DNA of 7,361 nucleotides from Lachnospiraceae bacterium (GCA_017473665.1 JAFUKK010000133.1:1-7361), one strand, 5' to 3'. Shown: positions 1 to 7,361, counted from the stretch's first letter. Notes: generated by a model from the letters alone, not told the origin. Program-made: numbers and translations.

Positions 1-387
1 ATGGCTGAATTTGAGAATTTCCGTAAGAGAACGGAGAAGGAAAAGCAGGCCATGTTTGAAACCGGAGCCAAGAGTATTATTGAGAAGATACTTCCGGTGG
101 TGGACAATTTTGAAAGAGGATTTGCTACAGTAGATCCTGAGGATGAGAATGACGCCTTTGTGGACGGTATGAGAAAGGTTTACAAGCAGCTGATGACAGA
201 GCTTGAAAAGCTGGAAGTAAAGCCCATTGAGGCAGTGGGATGTGAATTTGATCCCAACCTGCACAACGCAGTAATGCAGACTGAGAGTGATGAATACGAG
301 TCCGGCGTTGTGGCACAGGAATTATTAAAAGGTTACACATACCGTGATTCGGTAGTCAGACATAGTATGGTTTCAGTAACAATCTAG
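1..387 (+). CDS. grpE: GrpE nucleotide exchange factor (5' end outside window)
   Basis: GrpE is the cytoplasmic homodimeric exchange factor that drives ADP release from DnaK. The visible 128 residues begin at AEFENFRKRTEKEK, the conserved end of the long GrpE coiled coil, and run through the four-helix region (ILPVVDNFERGF) to the C-terminal beta domain with FDPNLHNAVM and the ending GYTYRDSVVRHSMVSV. Family members are usually about 180-210 residues with an acidic N-terminal extension and the first part of the coiled coil. The ATG at position 1 is therefore almost certainly an internal methionine, and the true start lies upstream of the window. The stop is TAG at 385-387. dnaK follows after 33 nt with no terminator, so the two are co-transcribed. 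In Firmicutes hrcA normally precedes grpE, but it cannot be seen here. No CIRCE-type inverted repeat is visible in this part. Confidence 0.95.
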   Translation: MAEFENFRKRTEKEKQAMFETGAKSIIEKILPVVDNFERGFATVDPEDENDAFVDGMRKVYKQLMTELEKLEVKPIEAVGCEFDPNLHNAVMQTESDEYESGVVAQELLKGYTYRDSVVRHSMVSVTI

Positions 388-408
388 TTGTTTATCTATA
401 ATTTATAG

Positions 409-2298
<1,890 letters not shown>

Positions 2299-2299
2299 A

Positions 2300-2400
2300 A
2301 ACGAAAAAGTACTTCTAAGCCAGCTGGCGAAGAAATTCGCCAGTACGCTGGCTAAGAAGTACTATGTTTTCGTTGGGAGAATGCCGAAAGGCATTCTCCC
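2300..2400 (+). repeat. Two-hairpin intergenic element, copy A (dnaK 3' side)
   Basis: Seen directly: a long imperfect hairpin spans 2300-2374. Its pairs are AACGAAAA (2300-2307) with TTTTCGTT (2367-2374), AGTACTTCT (2308-2316) with AGAAGTACT (2355-2363), AGCCAGC (2318-2324) with GCTGGCT (2347-2353), and an apical CTGGCGAA/TTCGCCAG stem with a GAAA loop (2324-2343; C2324 can pair in either stem). There is an ATG bulge at 2364-2366 and a TAC bulge at 2344-2346. A second perfect 11-bp hairpin, GGGAGAATGCC-GAAA-GGCATTCTCCC, fills 2375-2400. The outer arms (2303-2319 and 2352-2371) recur after prmA with 15/17 and 18/20 identity. There is no T tract long enough for a classic intrinsic terminator. 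It may act as an mRNA stabiliser or partial attenuator between dnaK and dnaJ, or be a small mobile repeat; the role is not known. Confidence 0.8.
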
Positions 2401-2412
2401 CGCGAACCAAGA

Positions 2413-2503
2413 TAGACTATGCACTCGCTAGAAGAACGCAGAGCGTTCTTCCGGCGGCTGCAAATGATGATGCACTTACCCGGAGATGTCTAAAGTGTTC
2501 TTC
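2413..2503 (+). repeat. Partial copy C of the intergenic element, in the dnaJ leader
   Basis: An ACTATG box (2416-2421) is followed by the perfect 9-bp hairpin GAAGAACGC-AGA-GCGTTCTTC (2431-2451). This repeats the box-plus-second-hairpin half of copies A and B, but no long first hairpin precedes it. Downstream, CCGG (2451-2454) can pair with CCGG (2480-2483), enclosing TGCA (2459-2462) with TGCA (2471-2474). A second GTTCTTC (2497-2503) offers an alternative partner for the 5' arm of the 9-bp hairpin. The rest of the gap to dnaJ (2504-2538) is plain AT-rich leader with a modest AAAGG at 2523-2527. I see no convincing promoter in it. Confidence 0.55.
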
Positions 2504-2538
2504 AACGAGATATATTGTAACGAAAGGTTTGAAATATT

Positions 2539-3708
2539 ATGGCAGAGCAGAAGCGAGACTATTATGAAGTCCTGGGCGTTGATAAAAACGCAGACGATGC
2601 GGCGATTAAAAAAGCATATCGTGTTCTGGCAAAAAAATACCATCCGGATGTAAATCCCGGAGATCAGGAGGCTGAAAAGAAGTTTAAAGAGGCTTCCGAG
2701 GCTTATGCAGTATTAAGTGACCCTGAAAAGAAGCGTCAGTATGATCAGTTTGGTCATGCGGCTTTCAGTAATGGTGCTGGTGACGGAGCCGGCGGATTTG
2801 ATTTCAATGGTGCCGATTTTAGTGATATTTTCAATGATTTATTTGGATTTGGAGATATTTTCGGTAGCAGAGGCCGTACCGGTGGCAGAGCAAACAATGG
2901 CCCTATGAAGGGGGCTAATCTGCGTACCAGTGTGCATATTACCTTTGAGGAGGCAGTATTTGGCTGTACCAAGGAGATCGATTTGACCGTAAAGGAGACC
3001 TGTAAGACCTGTAATGGTAGCGGTGCCAAGGCAGGGACCCAGCCTGAGACCTGTAGCAAATGCGGCGGTAAGGGTCAGGTGGTATTTACCCAGCAGTCCT
3101 TCTTCGGTACGGTACGTAATGTACAGGCTTGTCCGGACTGTCAGGGTACCGGTAAGGTGATTAAGGAGAAATGTGCCGACTGTCGCGGAACCGGATACAT
3201 CCCCATGCGAAAGAGATATTCCGTGGATATTCCTGCGGGTATTGATAATGGTCAGTCCAAGCGTATGCCCGGACTGGGTGAGCCCGGTACCAATGGCGGC
3301 CCCAGAGGTGACGTGCTGGTAGAGGTAATCGTAGGCCGTCATCCTATTTTCCAGAGAAACGAGACCAATATCTATTCCACTGTGCCCGTATCCTTTGCGG
3401 TAGCAGCACTGGGTGGCGAGATTTTCATTGATACCGTAGATGGCAAGGTGATTTATGATGTGCGTCCCGGTACTCAGACGGACACCAAGGTACGTCTCAA
3501 GGGTAAGGGTGTACCTTCTCTGCGTGCCAAGGATGTACGTGGTGACCATTATGTGACTTTGGTGGTACAGGTGCCTGATAAGCTGAGTAATGAGGCAAAG
3601 GAATTGCTGCGCAAGTTTGACGAAGCTACCGACAACTCATTAAATACCGTAAAAAATGCCCAGAATGATAATGCCGAGGATGAGCCCAAGGATGGCAAAG
3701 ACGGTTAA
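2539..3708 (+). CDS. dnaJ: Chaperone protein DnaJ (Hsp40, class A)
   Basis: This is a full-length 389-residue type I J-protein, which delivers clients to DnaK and stimulates its ATPase in the cytoplasm. Domains in order are: the J domain (about 5-70) with the essential HPD at 35-37; a Gly/Phe-rich region (about 75-125) with the DIF repeats; a zinc domain with four CxxCxGxG modules whose cysteines are at 155/158, 172/175, 198/201 and 212/215; then the two beta-rich C-terminal substrate domains. The C terminus ends in a short acidic/lysine stretch ([10 protein letters not shown]). The start fits the universal DYYEVLGV opening. The ribosome binding site AAAGG (2523-2527) is weaker and further away (11 nt) than that of dnaK, which suits lower synthesis of the co-chaperone. 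The 240-nt separation from dnaK is long for this operon and is occupied by structured repeats. A terminator follows. Confidence 0.99.
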   Translation: MAEQKRDYYEVLGVDKNADDAAIKKAYRVLAKKYHPDVNPGDQEAEKKFKEASEAYAVLSDPEKKRQYDQFGHAAFSNGAGDGAGGFDFNGADFSDIFNDLFGFGDIFGSRGRTGGRANNGPMKGANLRTSVHITFEEAVFGCTKEIDLTVKETCKTCNGSGAKAGTQPETCSKCGGKGQVVFTQQSFFGTVRNVQACPDCQGTGKVIKEKCADCRGTGYIPMRKRYSVDIPAGIDNGQSKRMPGLGEPGTNGGPRGDVLVEVIVGRHPIFQRNETNIYSTVPVSFAVAALGGEIFIDTVDGKVIYDVRPGTQTDTKVRLKGKGVPSLRAKDVRGDHYVTLVVQVPDKLSNEAKELLRKFDEATDNSLNTVKNAQNDNAEDEPKDGKDG

Positions 3709-3756
3709 AAGAAAAAGTTTTGGAAATAAATTTTAACAACATAGTAGCAAAATGAT

Positions 3757-3796
3757 GCGCCGAAAGCAGAAATAACCCATGCTTTCGGCGTTTTTG
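3757..3796 (+). terminator. Rho-independent terminator after dnaJ
   Basis: An 11-bp perfect stem is formed by CGCCGAAAGCA (3758-3768) and TGCTTTCGGCG (3780-3790), followed directly by TTTTT (3791-3795) and more T-rich sequence. The loop is 11 nt. It lies 49 nt after the dnaJ stop, and the only thing after it before prmA is a promoter, so it ends the grpE-dnaK-dnaJ transcript at least in part. Confidence 0.9.
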
Positions 3797-3800
3797 TTCA

Positions 3801-3829
3801 TTGACTTATTTTTTGCAAACTAGTAAGAT
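3801..3829 (+). promoter_or_regulatory. Sigma-A type promoter for prmA
   Basis: TTGACT (3801-3806, 5/6 match to the -35 consensus) and TAAGAT (3824-3829, near the TATAAT -10 consensus) are separated by exactly 17 nt of A/T-rich spacer. Transcription would begin near 3836, giving a leader of about 95 nt before prmA. It sits only 5 nt after the terminator T run, a clean terminator-promoter boundary. Inferred from motif and position; no start-site data are available. Confidence 0.75.
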
Positions 3830-3929
3830 GAAAGATAATGGAAATGTTGTGGCCCGAAGCCGGTAAAGCGACCAAAATATACGGTGAAAAGGAAAGCATG
3901 GGTCGGTGGAAAGAGAGGAACCATACAAG

Positions 3930-4922
3930 ATGAAATGGGTGAAATTTAGGATAAAAACAATTACAGAAGCGGAAGATATTATTATCAGTACCCTTTATGA
4001 TATTGGTCTGGAGGGGGCCCAGATTGAGGATAAGATTCCCCTTACTGCCCTGGAGAAGGAGCAGATGTTTGTGGACATCCTGCCCGATGGACCCGAAGAT
4101 GACGGTATTGCTTATCTGAATTTTTTTGTAGAGAAAAATGAGGATGGCAGTTTGACCCTGCAGGAAGAAGTGACGGACAGTGAGACAGTACTTCAGAATA
4201 TCAAAAATGAGCTGGAGGAGCTGCGTTTCTTTATGGAAATCGGTGAAGGCACCGTGACAGTGGACGAGACCGAGGATATTGACTGGATTAATAACTGGAA
4301 GCAGTATTTCCATCAGTTCTATATAGATGATATTCTGGTGATTCCTTCCTGGGAGGATATACAGCCAAAGGATAATGACAAGATGGTACTGCATATTGAT
4401 CCGGGTACTGCCTTTGGTACCGGTATGCATGAGACCACCCAGCTGTGCATCCGTCAGTTGCGCAAATACATCACTCCTGAGACGGAGCTTTTGGATGTGG
4501 GTACCGGTAGCGGTATTCTGGCCATTTTATCCTTAATGTTTGGTGCCAAGCATGCGGTGGGTACGGATTTGGATATCTGTGCGGTGGAGGCTGTGGCACA
4601 GAACTGCGCAGCCAACGGTATTGATGTGAAGGATTTTGACATGATGATTGGTAATATCATCACAGATAAAGAGATTCAGGACAAGGTGGGATATGAGTGT
4701 TACGATATCGTAGTAGCTAATATCCTGGCAGATGTGCTGGTGCCTCTGACACCTGTGATTGTAAACCAGTTAAAGCCCGGCGGTATCTATATTACCTCCG
4801 GTATTATTGATGACAAGGAACAGACAGTAGTAGAGGCTGTAAAGGCTGCAGGACTGGAAGTGCTGGAAGTAACCTATCAGGGCGAATGGGTCAGTGTAAC
4901 AAGCAGAAAGCAGAAAAAGTAA
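3930..4922 (+). CDS. prmA: Ribosomal protein L11 methyltransferase PrmA
   Basis: PrmA uses S-adenosylmethionine to trimethylate ribosomal protein L11 at several amino groups. From the chosen ATG the protein is 330 residues. The N-terminal ferredoxin-like L11-recognition domain opens with MKWVKFRIKTITEAEDII; then comes HIDPGTAFGTGMHETTQ, the family signature leading into the Rossmann methyltransferase domain. SAM motif I is DVGTGSG (189-195), and the NILADVL motif starts at N264. A GTG at 3906 in the same frame would add eight residues, but family proteins begin at MKW, and GAGG at 3915-3918 serves the ATG at 3930. The ATG overlaps the stop of an 11-codon open frame (3898-3933). The last codons and stop (AAA AAG TAA) lie inside the left arm of repeat copy B. 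In B. subtilis the same gene (yqeT) follows dnaJ in the heat-shock operon; here its own promoter precedes it. Confidence 0.97.
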   Translation: MKWVKFRIKTITEAEDIIISTLYDIGLEGAQIEDKIPLTALEKEQMFVDILPDGPEDDGIAYLNFFVEKNEDGSLTLQEEVTDSETVLQNIKNELEELRFFMEIGEGTVTVDETEDIDWINNWKQYFHQFYIDDILVIPSWEDIQPKDNDKMVLHIDPGTAFGTGMHETTQLCIRQLRKYITPETELLDVGTGSGILAILSLMFGAKHAVGTDLDICAVEAVAQNCAANGIDVKDFDMMIGNIITDKEIQDKVGYECYDIVVANILADVLVPLTPVIVNQLKPGGIYITSGIIDDKEQTVVEAVKAAGLEVLEVTYQGEWVSVTSRKQKK

Positions 4923-5004
4923 CTCTAAGACTGCAGTAAATGAATTTGCCTGCAGTCTTAGAATTACTATGTTTTCTACGGAAGAATGCTTTAGCATTCT
5001 TCAC
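4910..5004 (+). repeat. Two-hairpin intergenic element, copy B (prmA 3' side)
   Basis: The left arm GAAAA (4913-4917) pairs with TTTTC (4972-4976) and AGTAA (4918-4922) with TTACT (4964-4968), leaving an ATG bulge at 4969-4971 exactly as in copy A. The stem continues as a perfect 13-bp run, TCTAAGACTGCAG (4924-4936) with CTGCAGTCTTAGA (4950-4962), around a 13-nt loop. The second hairpin is GAAGAATGC-TTTA-GCATTCTTC (4981-5002). The apical part is unrelated to that of copy A while both arms and the second hairpin are conserved. There is no T tract directly after the 13-bp stem, so it is not a standard terminator, and rsmE is probably reached by read-through from prmA. Confidence 0.8.
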
Positions 5005-5039
5005 GGATTGAAAGCAAAAATATTGCACGAGGAAAAAAT

Positions 5040-5786
5040 ATGTACCAATTTTTTGTAGACCCCTCTCAGATTCATGAGAAGGAAAAGAGAGTGCTCATAG
5101 AGGGCCCGGATGTGAATCATATTAAAAATGTACTGCGGATGCGCGTGGGCGAGGAGATTGCAGTAAGCAATGGCATTGACGGTAGAGAATATCGCTGCGG
5201 TATTCTGGAGTTAAATGAGGACAGCGTGGTTTGTGAACTGCGCTTTGTGAAAGAGGATGGAGTAGAGCTTCCTTCCCGCATTTATCTGTTTCAAGGCCTG
5301 CCTAAGGCGGACAAGATGGAATTGATTATCCAGAAAGCCGTGGAGCTGGGAGTACATCAGGTAATTCCTGTGGCTACTAAGCGGGCGGTGGTAAAGCTGG
5401 ATGACAAAAAGGCCGCATCCAAGGTTCAGCGTTGGCAGGGCATTGCAGAAGCGGCAGCCAAGCAGAGCAAGCGGGGAATCATCCCTCAGGTGGCTTCTGT
5501 TATGAGCTTTAAAGAAGCAGTAAAGCAAGCGGCGGATATGCAGGTGCGTCTGATTCCTTACGAATTAGCTGAAGGGATGGACCAAACCCGCGAACTGATA
5601 GAGGCAGTGGCGCCGGGACAGGATATTGCTGTTTTTATCGGCCCGGAGGGTGGTTTTGAGGAAAGTGAGATTCAGCTGGCACTGGAGCAGGGGATTCGTC
5701 CGGTTACGCTGGGCAAGCGGATTCTCCGTACTGAGACAGCAGGTCTTACGGTGTTGTCCTGGCTTATGTACCGATTAGAAGACTGA
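5040..5786 (+). CDS. rsmE: 16S rRNA m3U1498 methyltransferase RsmE
   Basis: RsmE is a SPOUT-class, SAM-dependent enzyme that methylates N3 of U1498 in helix 44 of 16S rRNA, acting on assembled 30S subunits. The 248-residue protein is of normal family length. An N-terminal PUA-like RNA-binding domain (about 1-70, with HIKNVLRMRVGEEI) precedes the trefoil-knot catalytic domain. That domain shows LPKADKMELIIQKAVELGV, EAAAKQSKR, FIGPEGGF (199-206) and LGKRILRTETA (224-234), the last two forming the SAM-binding knot. GAGGA at 5029-5033 sets the ATG start. Its place directly after prmA matches yqeT-yqeU in B. subtilis, so a shared ribosome-modification unit is likely. The 126 nt after it (5787-5912) hold only a weak CTGATGT/ACATCAG pairing (5783-5789 with 5816-5822) and no terminator. 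Confidence 0.97.
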   Translation: MYQFFVDPSQIHEKEKRVLIEGPDVNHIKNVLRMRVGEEIAVSNGIDGREYRCGILELNEDSVVCELRFVKEDGVELPSRIYLFQGLPKADKMELIIQKAVELGVHQVIPVATKRAVVKLDDKKAASKVQRWQGIAEAAAKQSKRGIIPQVASVMSFKEAVKQAADMQVRLIPYELAEGMDQTRELIEAVAPGQDIAVFIGPEGGFEESEIQLALEQGIRPVTLGKRILRTETAGLTVLSWLMYRLED

Positions 5787-5912
5787 TGTCATAAACTGCA
5801 GAAGATTGCGGGAAAACATCAGAAAAGGGTGACGGGGCAGGCGTTCTTTGCATAGGATATAGGAAAGGGCAGAGAGCAGATACAGATGCCTTGAAGAAAA
5901 GGAGCATTGGGA

Positions 5913-7082
5913 ATGGAAGTATATTTGGATAATTCCGCTACTACCAGGGTGTTCCCTGAGGTAGCTGATGTAATGAAGCAAATCATGTGTGAGGATTATG
6001 GTAATCCTTCCAGTTTGCATATGAAGGGCGTGGATGCAGAGAAACAGGTACGCCGGGCGAAAGAGACAATAGCGAAGTTGCTAAAAGTACAGGAGAAAGA
6101 GATTTATTTTACTTCCGGTGGTACGGAGGCAGATAATCTGGCTATTATAGGTACGGCACTGGCAAATCACAGAATGGGCAAGCATCTGATTACTACCCGC
6201 ATTGAGCATCCGGCGGTATTGCAGACCATGCAATATTTGGAGGAGCAGGGATTTCAGGTGACCTATTTGCCGGTGGATGGAAGCGGTCGCATCCGTCTGG
6301 AGGATTTGGAACATGCTTTGACGCCGGAGACTATCCTGGTATCCATCATGCATACCAACAATGAAATCGGTTCCCTACAGCCCATAGAGGAGGCAGGACG
6401 TCTTATTAAGCAGATAAATCCCCGGATCCTGTTTCATGTGGATGCAGTACAGGGCTTTGGTAAGGCCAGAATTTATCCCAGGAAAATGAATATAGATTTG
6501 CTTAGTATCAGCTCCCACAAGGTTCACGGACCTAAGGGGGTGGGTGTACTTTATGTAGGGGAAAAGGTGAAGATCCAGCCTATTACCTTTGGCGGGGGAC
6601 AACAGATGGGGCTTCGCTCCGGTACAGAGAATGTGCCCGGCTACATGGGTATGGCCAGAGCCTGTGAGATGCTTTATGAGCATTATGAGGCAGACAGAGT
6701 GCGTTTGCAGGAACTGAAGAAATATTTTATTCGGGGGTTACTGCAAATAGAGAATGTGCAGATAAACGGATTGCTGAATGGAGATGTATCCGGCGAGGGT
6801 ACGGCTAGCCATATTGTTAGCGCTTCTTTTCTGGGAGTGCGTAGTGAAGTGTTGCTTCATACATTAGAGGAGGCGGGAGTGTATGTGTCTGCAGGTAGCG
6901 CATGCTCCTCTCACAAGCCCCAGCCTTCTGCAACCCTCAAGGCCATGGGAGCGGATAAGGGGGTATTGGAGTCCACCATCCGTTTTAGTTTCTCCGTATT
7001 TACCACCCGGGAAGAAATTGACTATACTTTACAGGTGTTGTATGATAAAATTCCCATGTTAAGAAGATTTACGCGTAGGTAA
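5913..7082 (+). CDS. Cysteine desulfurase, NifS/IscS group I, probably serving ThiI
   Basis: A PLP-dependent fold type I enzyme that takes sulfur from L-cysteine as an enzyme-bound persulfide, releasing alanine. The 389-residue protein opens with VYLDNSATT. It has SGGTEADN (68-75) for PLP phosphate contact, HTNNEIG (147-153), HVDAVQ (175-180) with Asp177 for the pyridine nitrogen, and the Schiff-base lysine K203 in SSHKVHGPKG. The catalytic Cys331 lies in SAGSACSSHKPQPS, the longer mobile loop of group I enzymes. ATG at 5913 is chosen because AAGGAG (5899-5904) is 8 nt away; an in-frame TTG at 5907 is too close to it. thiI follows, and in B. subtilis the desulfurase NifZ is encoded next to thiI and feeds it for tRNA 4-thiouridine. 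A similar dedicated role is inferred here. General Fe-S supply (iscS-like) cannot be excluded, though no iscU/sufU partner is in view. Confidence 0.95.
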   Translation: MEVYLDNSATTRVFPEVADVMKQIMCEDYGNPSSLHMKGVDAEKQVRRAKETIAKLLKVQEKEIYFTSGGTEADNLAIIGTALANHRMGKHLITTRIEHPAVLQTMQYLEEQGFQVTYLPVDGSGRIRLEDLEHALTPETILVSIMHTNNEIGSLQPIEEAGRLIKQINPRILFHVDAVQGFGKARIYPRKMNIDLLSISSHKVHGPKGVGVLYVGEKVKIQPITFGGGQQMGLRSGTENVPGYMGMARACEMLYEHYEADRVRLQELKKYFIRGLLQIENVQINGLLNGDVSGEGTASHIVSASFLGVRSEVLLHTLEEAGVYVSAGSACSSHKPQPSATLKAMGADKGVLESTIRFSFSVFTTREEIDYTLQVLYDKIPMLRRFTRR

Positions 7083-7083
7083 T

Positions 7084-7206
7084 GAGTAGTGCAGCTAAGT
7101 TTACCACAAGCATCGGAAGCATGCTTCCGTGTGCTAGATGGAAACTTGGCTATAGGGCGAAGCCCGGGACCGAGAAGGGGCAAGGCACCTTCGAGGTACG
7201 CTACTT
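7084..7206 (+). ncRNA. Candidate structured RNA leader before thiI (possible four-way junction)
   Basis: By hand folding, P1 pairs GAGTAGTG (7084-7091) with CGCTACTT (7199-7206), including two G-T pairs, and closes three arms. P2 pairs GCTAAGTTT (7094-7102) with AAACTTGGC (7142-7150) and continues through CCA/TGG and AGCA/TGCT to CGGAAG-CATG-CTTCCG (7114-7129). P3 is GGGC-GAA-GCCC (7155-7165). P4 pairs ACC (7169-7171) with GGT (7195-7197) and GAAGG (7174-7178) with CCTTC (7188-7192), with symmetrical GA/GA mismatches between them and a 9-nt loop. No T run follows, so it is not a terminator. The thiI ribosome binding site starts 6 nt after P1. It could be a cis-regulatory leader or a dispersed intergenic RNA/repeat; I recognise no known riboswitch core. 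Confidence 0.45.
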
Positions 7207-7224
7207 TGCAGAAAGGATAAAACC

Positions 7225-7361
7225 ATGTTTACAGCTTTTTTGATAAAATATGCCGAAATCGGTATTAAAGGAAAGAACCGCTATTTGTTTGAGGATGCAC
7301 TGGTCCGTCAGATAAAATATGCTTTAAAAAAATGTGAGGGACAGTTTCTGATTCACAAGAC
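7225..7361 (+). CDS. thiI: tRNA 4-thiouridine synthase ThiI (3' end outside window)
   Basis: Only the first 45 codons are in the window. They read LIKYAEIGIKGKNRYLFEDAL, the conserved opening of the N-terminal ferredoxin-like domain of ThiI, which precedes a THUMP RNA-binding domain and a PP-loop ATPase domain in the full protein (normally near 390-400 residues in Firmicutes). ThiI adenylates U8 of tRNA and inserts sulfur delivered as persulfide by a cysteine desulfurase; in some bacteria it also supplies thiamine thiazole sulfur. AAAGGA at 7212-7217 lies 7 nt before the ATG. The adjacent desulfurase is its probable sulfur donor. Whether the rhodanese-like C-terminal domain is present cannot be seen. 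Confidence 0.93.
   Translation, partial: MFTAFLIKYAEIGIKGKNRYLFEDALVRQIKYALKKCEGQFLIHK

Noticed and set aside
2504..2538. Possible promoter (TATATT at 2511-2516) just before dnaJ
   Set aside because: No -35-like hexamer at 16-18 nt upstream (GTCTAA at 2488-2493), so the match is only AT-richness.
4923..4976. The 13-bp hairpin after prmA as an intrinsic terminator
   Set aside because: The nearest T run (TTTT, 4972-4975) is 9 nt away from the 13-bp stem and is itself paired with the left arm GAAAA. No U tract follows the stem directly.
5783..5822. Hammerhead-like CTGATG with GAAAA and a closing stem after rsmE
   Set aside because: The core would need CTGATGA and a three-stem arrangement with a cleavage site. 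Here CTGATG is followed by T and simply pairs with ACATCAG, so it is a weak hairpin.
7151..7199. T-box or guanidine-type motif suggested by GGGACCGAG
   Set aside because: The T-box core and the ykkC conserved blocks are not present in order or spacing; only short fragments resemble them.

Overview
The window looks like a chromosomal housekeeping segment from a Gram-positive, low-to-mid GC member of the Clostridia, most likely Lachnospiraceae. The reasons are purine-rich ribosome binding sites before every gene, a DnaK that lacks the roughly 25-residue ATPase-domain segment found in proteobacterial DnaK, and the gene order grpE-dnaK-dnaJ-prmA-rsmE, which is the order of the Bacillus/Clostridium heat-shock operon. 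All genes read on the + strand. The family assignment is inference; no rRNA or other marker is present.

Layout: the 3' part of grpE (1-387), dnaK (421-2298), an unusually long 240-nt gap full of hairpins (2299-2538), dnaJ (2539-3708), an intrinsic terminator (3757-3796) followed at once by a near-consensus sigma-A promoter (3801-3829), prmA (3930-4922), a second hairpin-rich gap (4923-5039), rsmE (5040-5786), a 126-nt gap without clear structure, a group I cysteine desulfurase (5913-7082), a 142-nt gap that folds as a possible four-way junction (7083-7224), and the start of thiI (7225 to the window end).

Functionally, the first part is the DnaK chaperone machine (ATPase, J-protein co-chaperone, nucleotide exchange factor). 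The middle holds two methyltransferases of the translation apparatus (ribosomal protein L11 and 16S rRNA U1498). The last pair makes persulfide sulfur and passes it to tRNA 4-thiouridine synthesis. No phage, CRISPR, transposase or defence gene is visible; the proteins are ordinary.

The most interesting material is between the genes. The gaps after dnaK and after prmA carry two copies of the same two-hairpin element: conserved 17-nt and 20-nt arms that pair with each other, a 3-nt ATG bulge in the same place, a variable apical part, and a second GRAGAATGC hairpin. A third, partial copy lies before dnaJ. Paired changes between copies keep the stems intact. A separate multi-branched structure precedes thiI. 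I could not match any of these to a named RNA or repeat family from memory.
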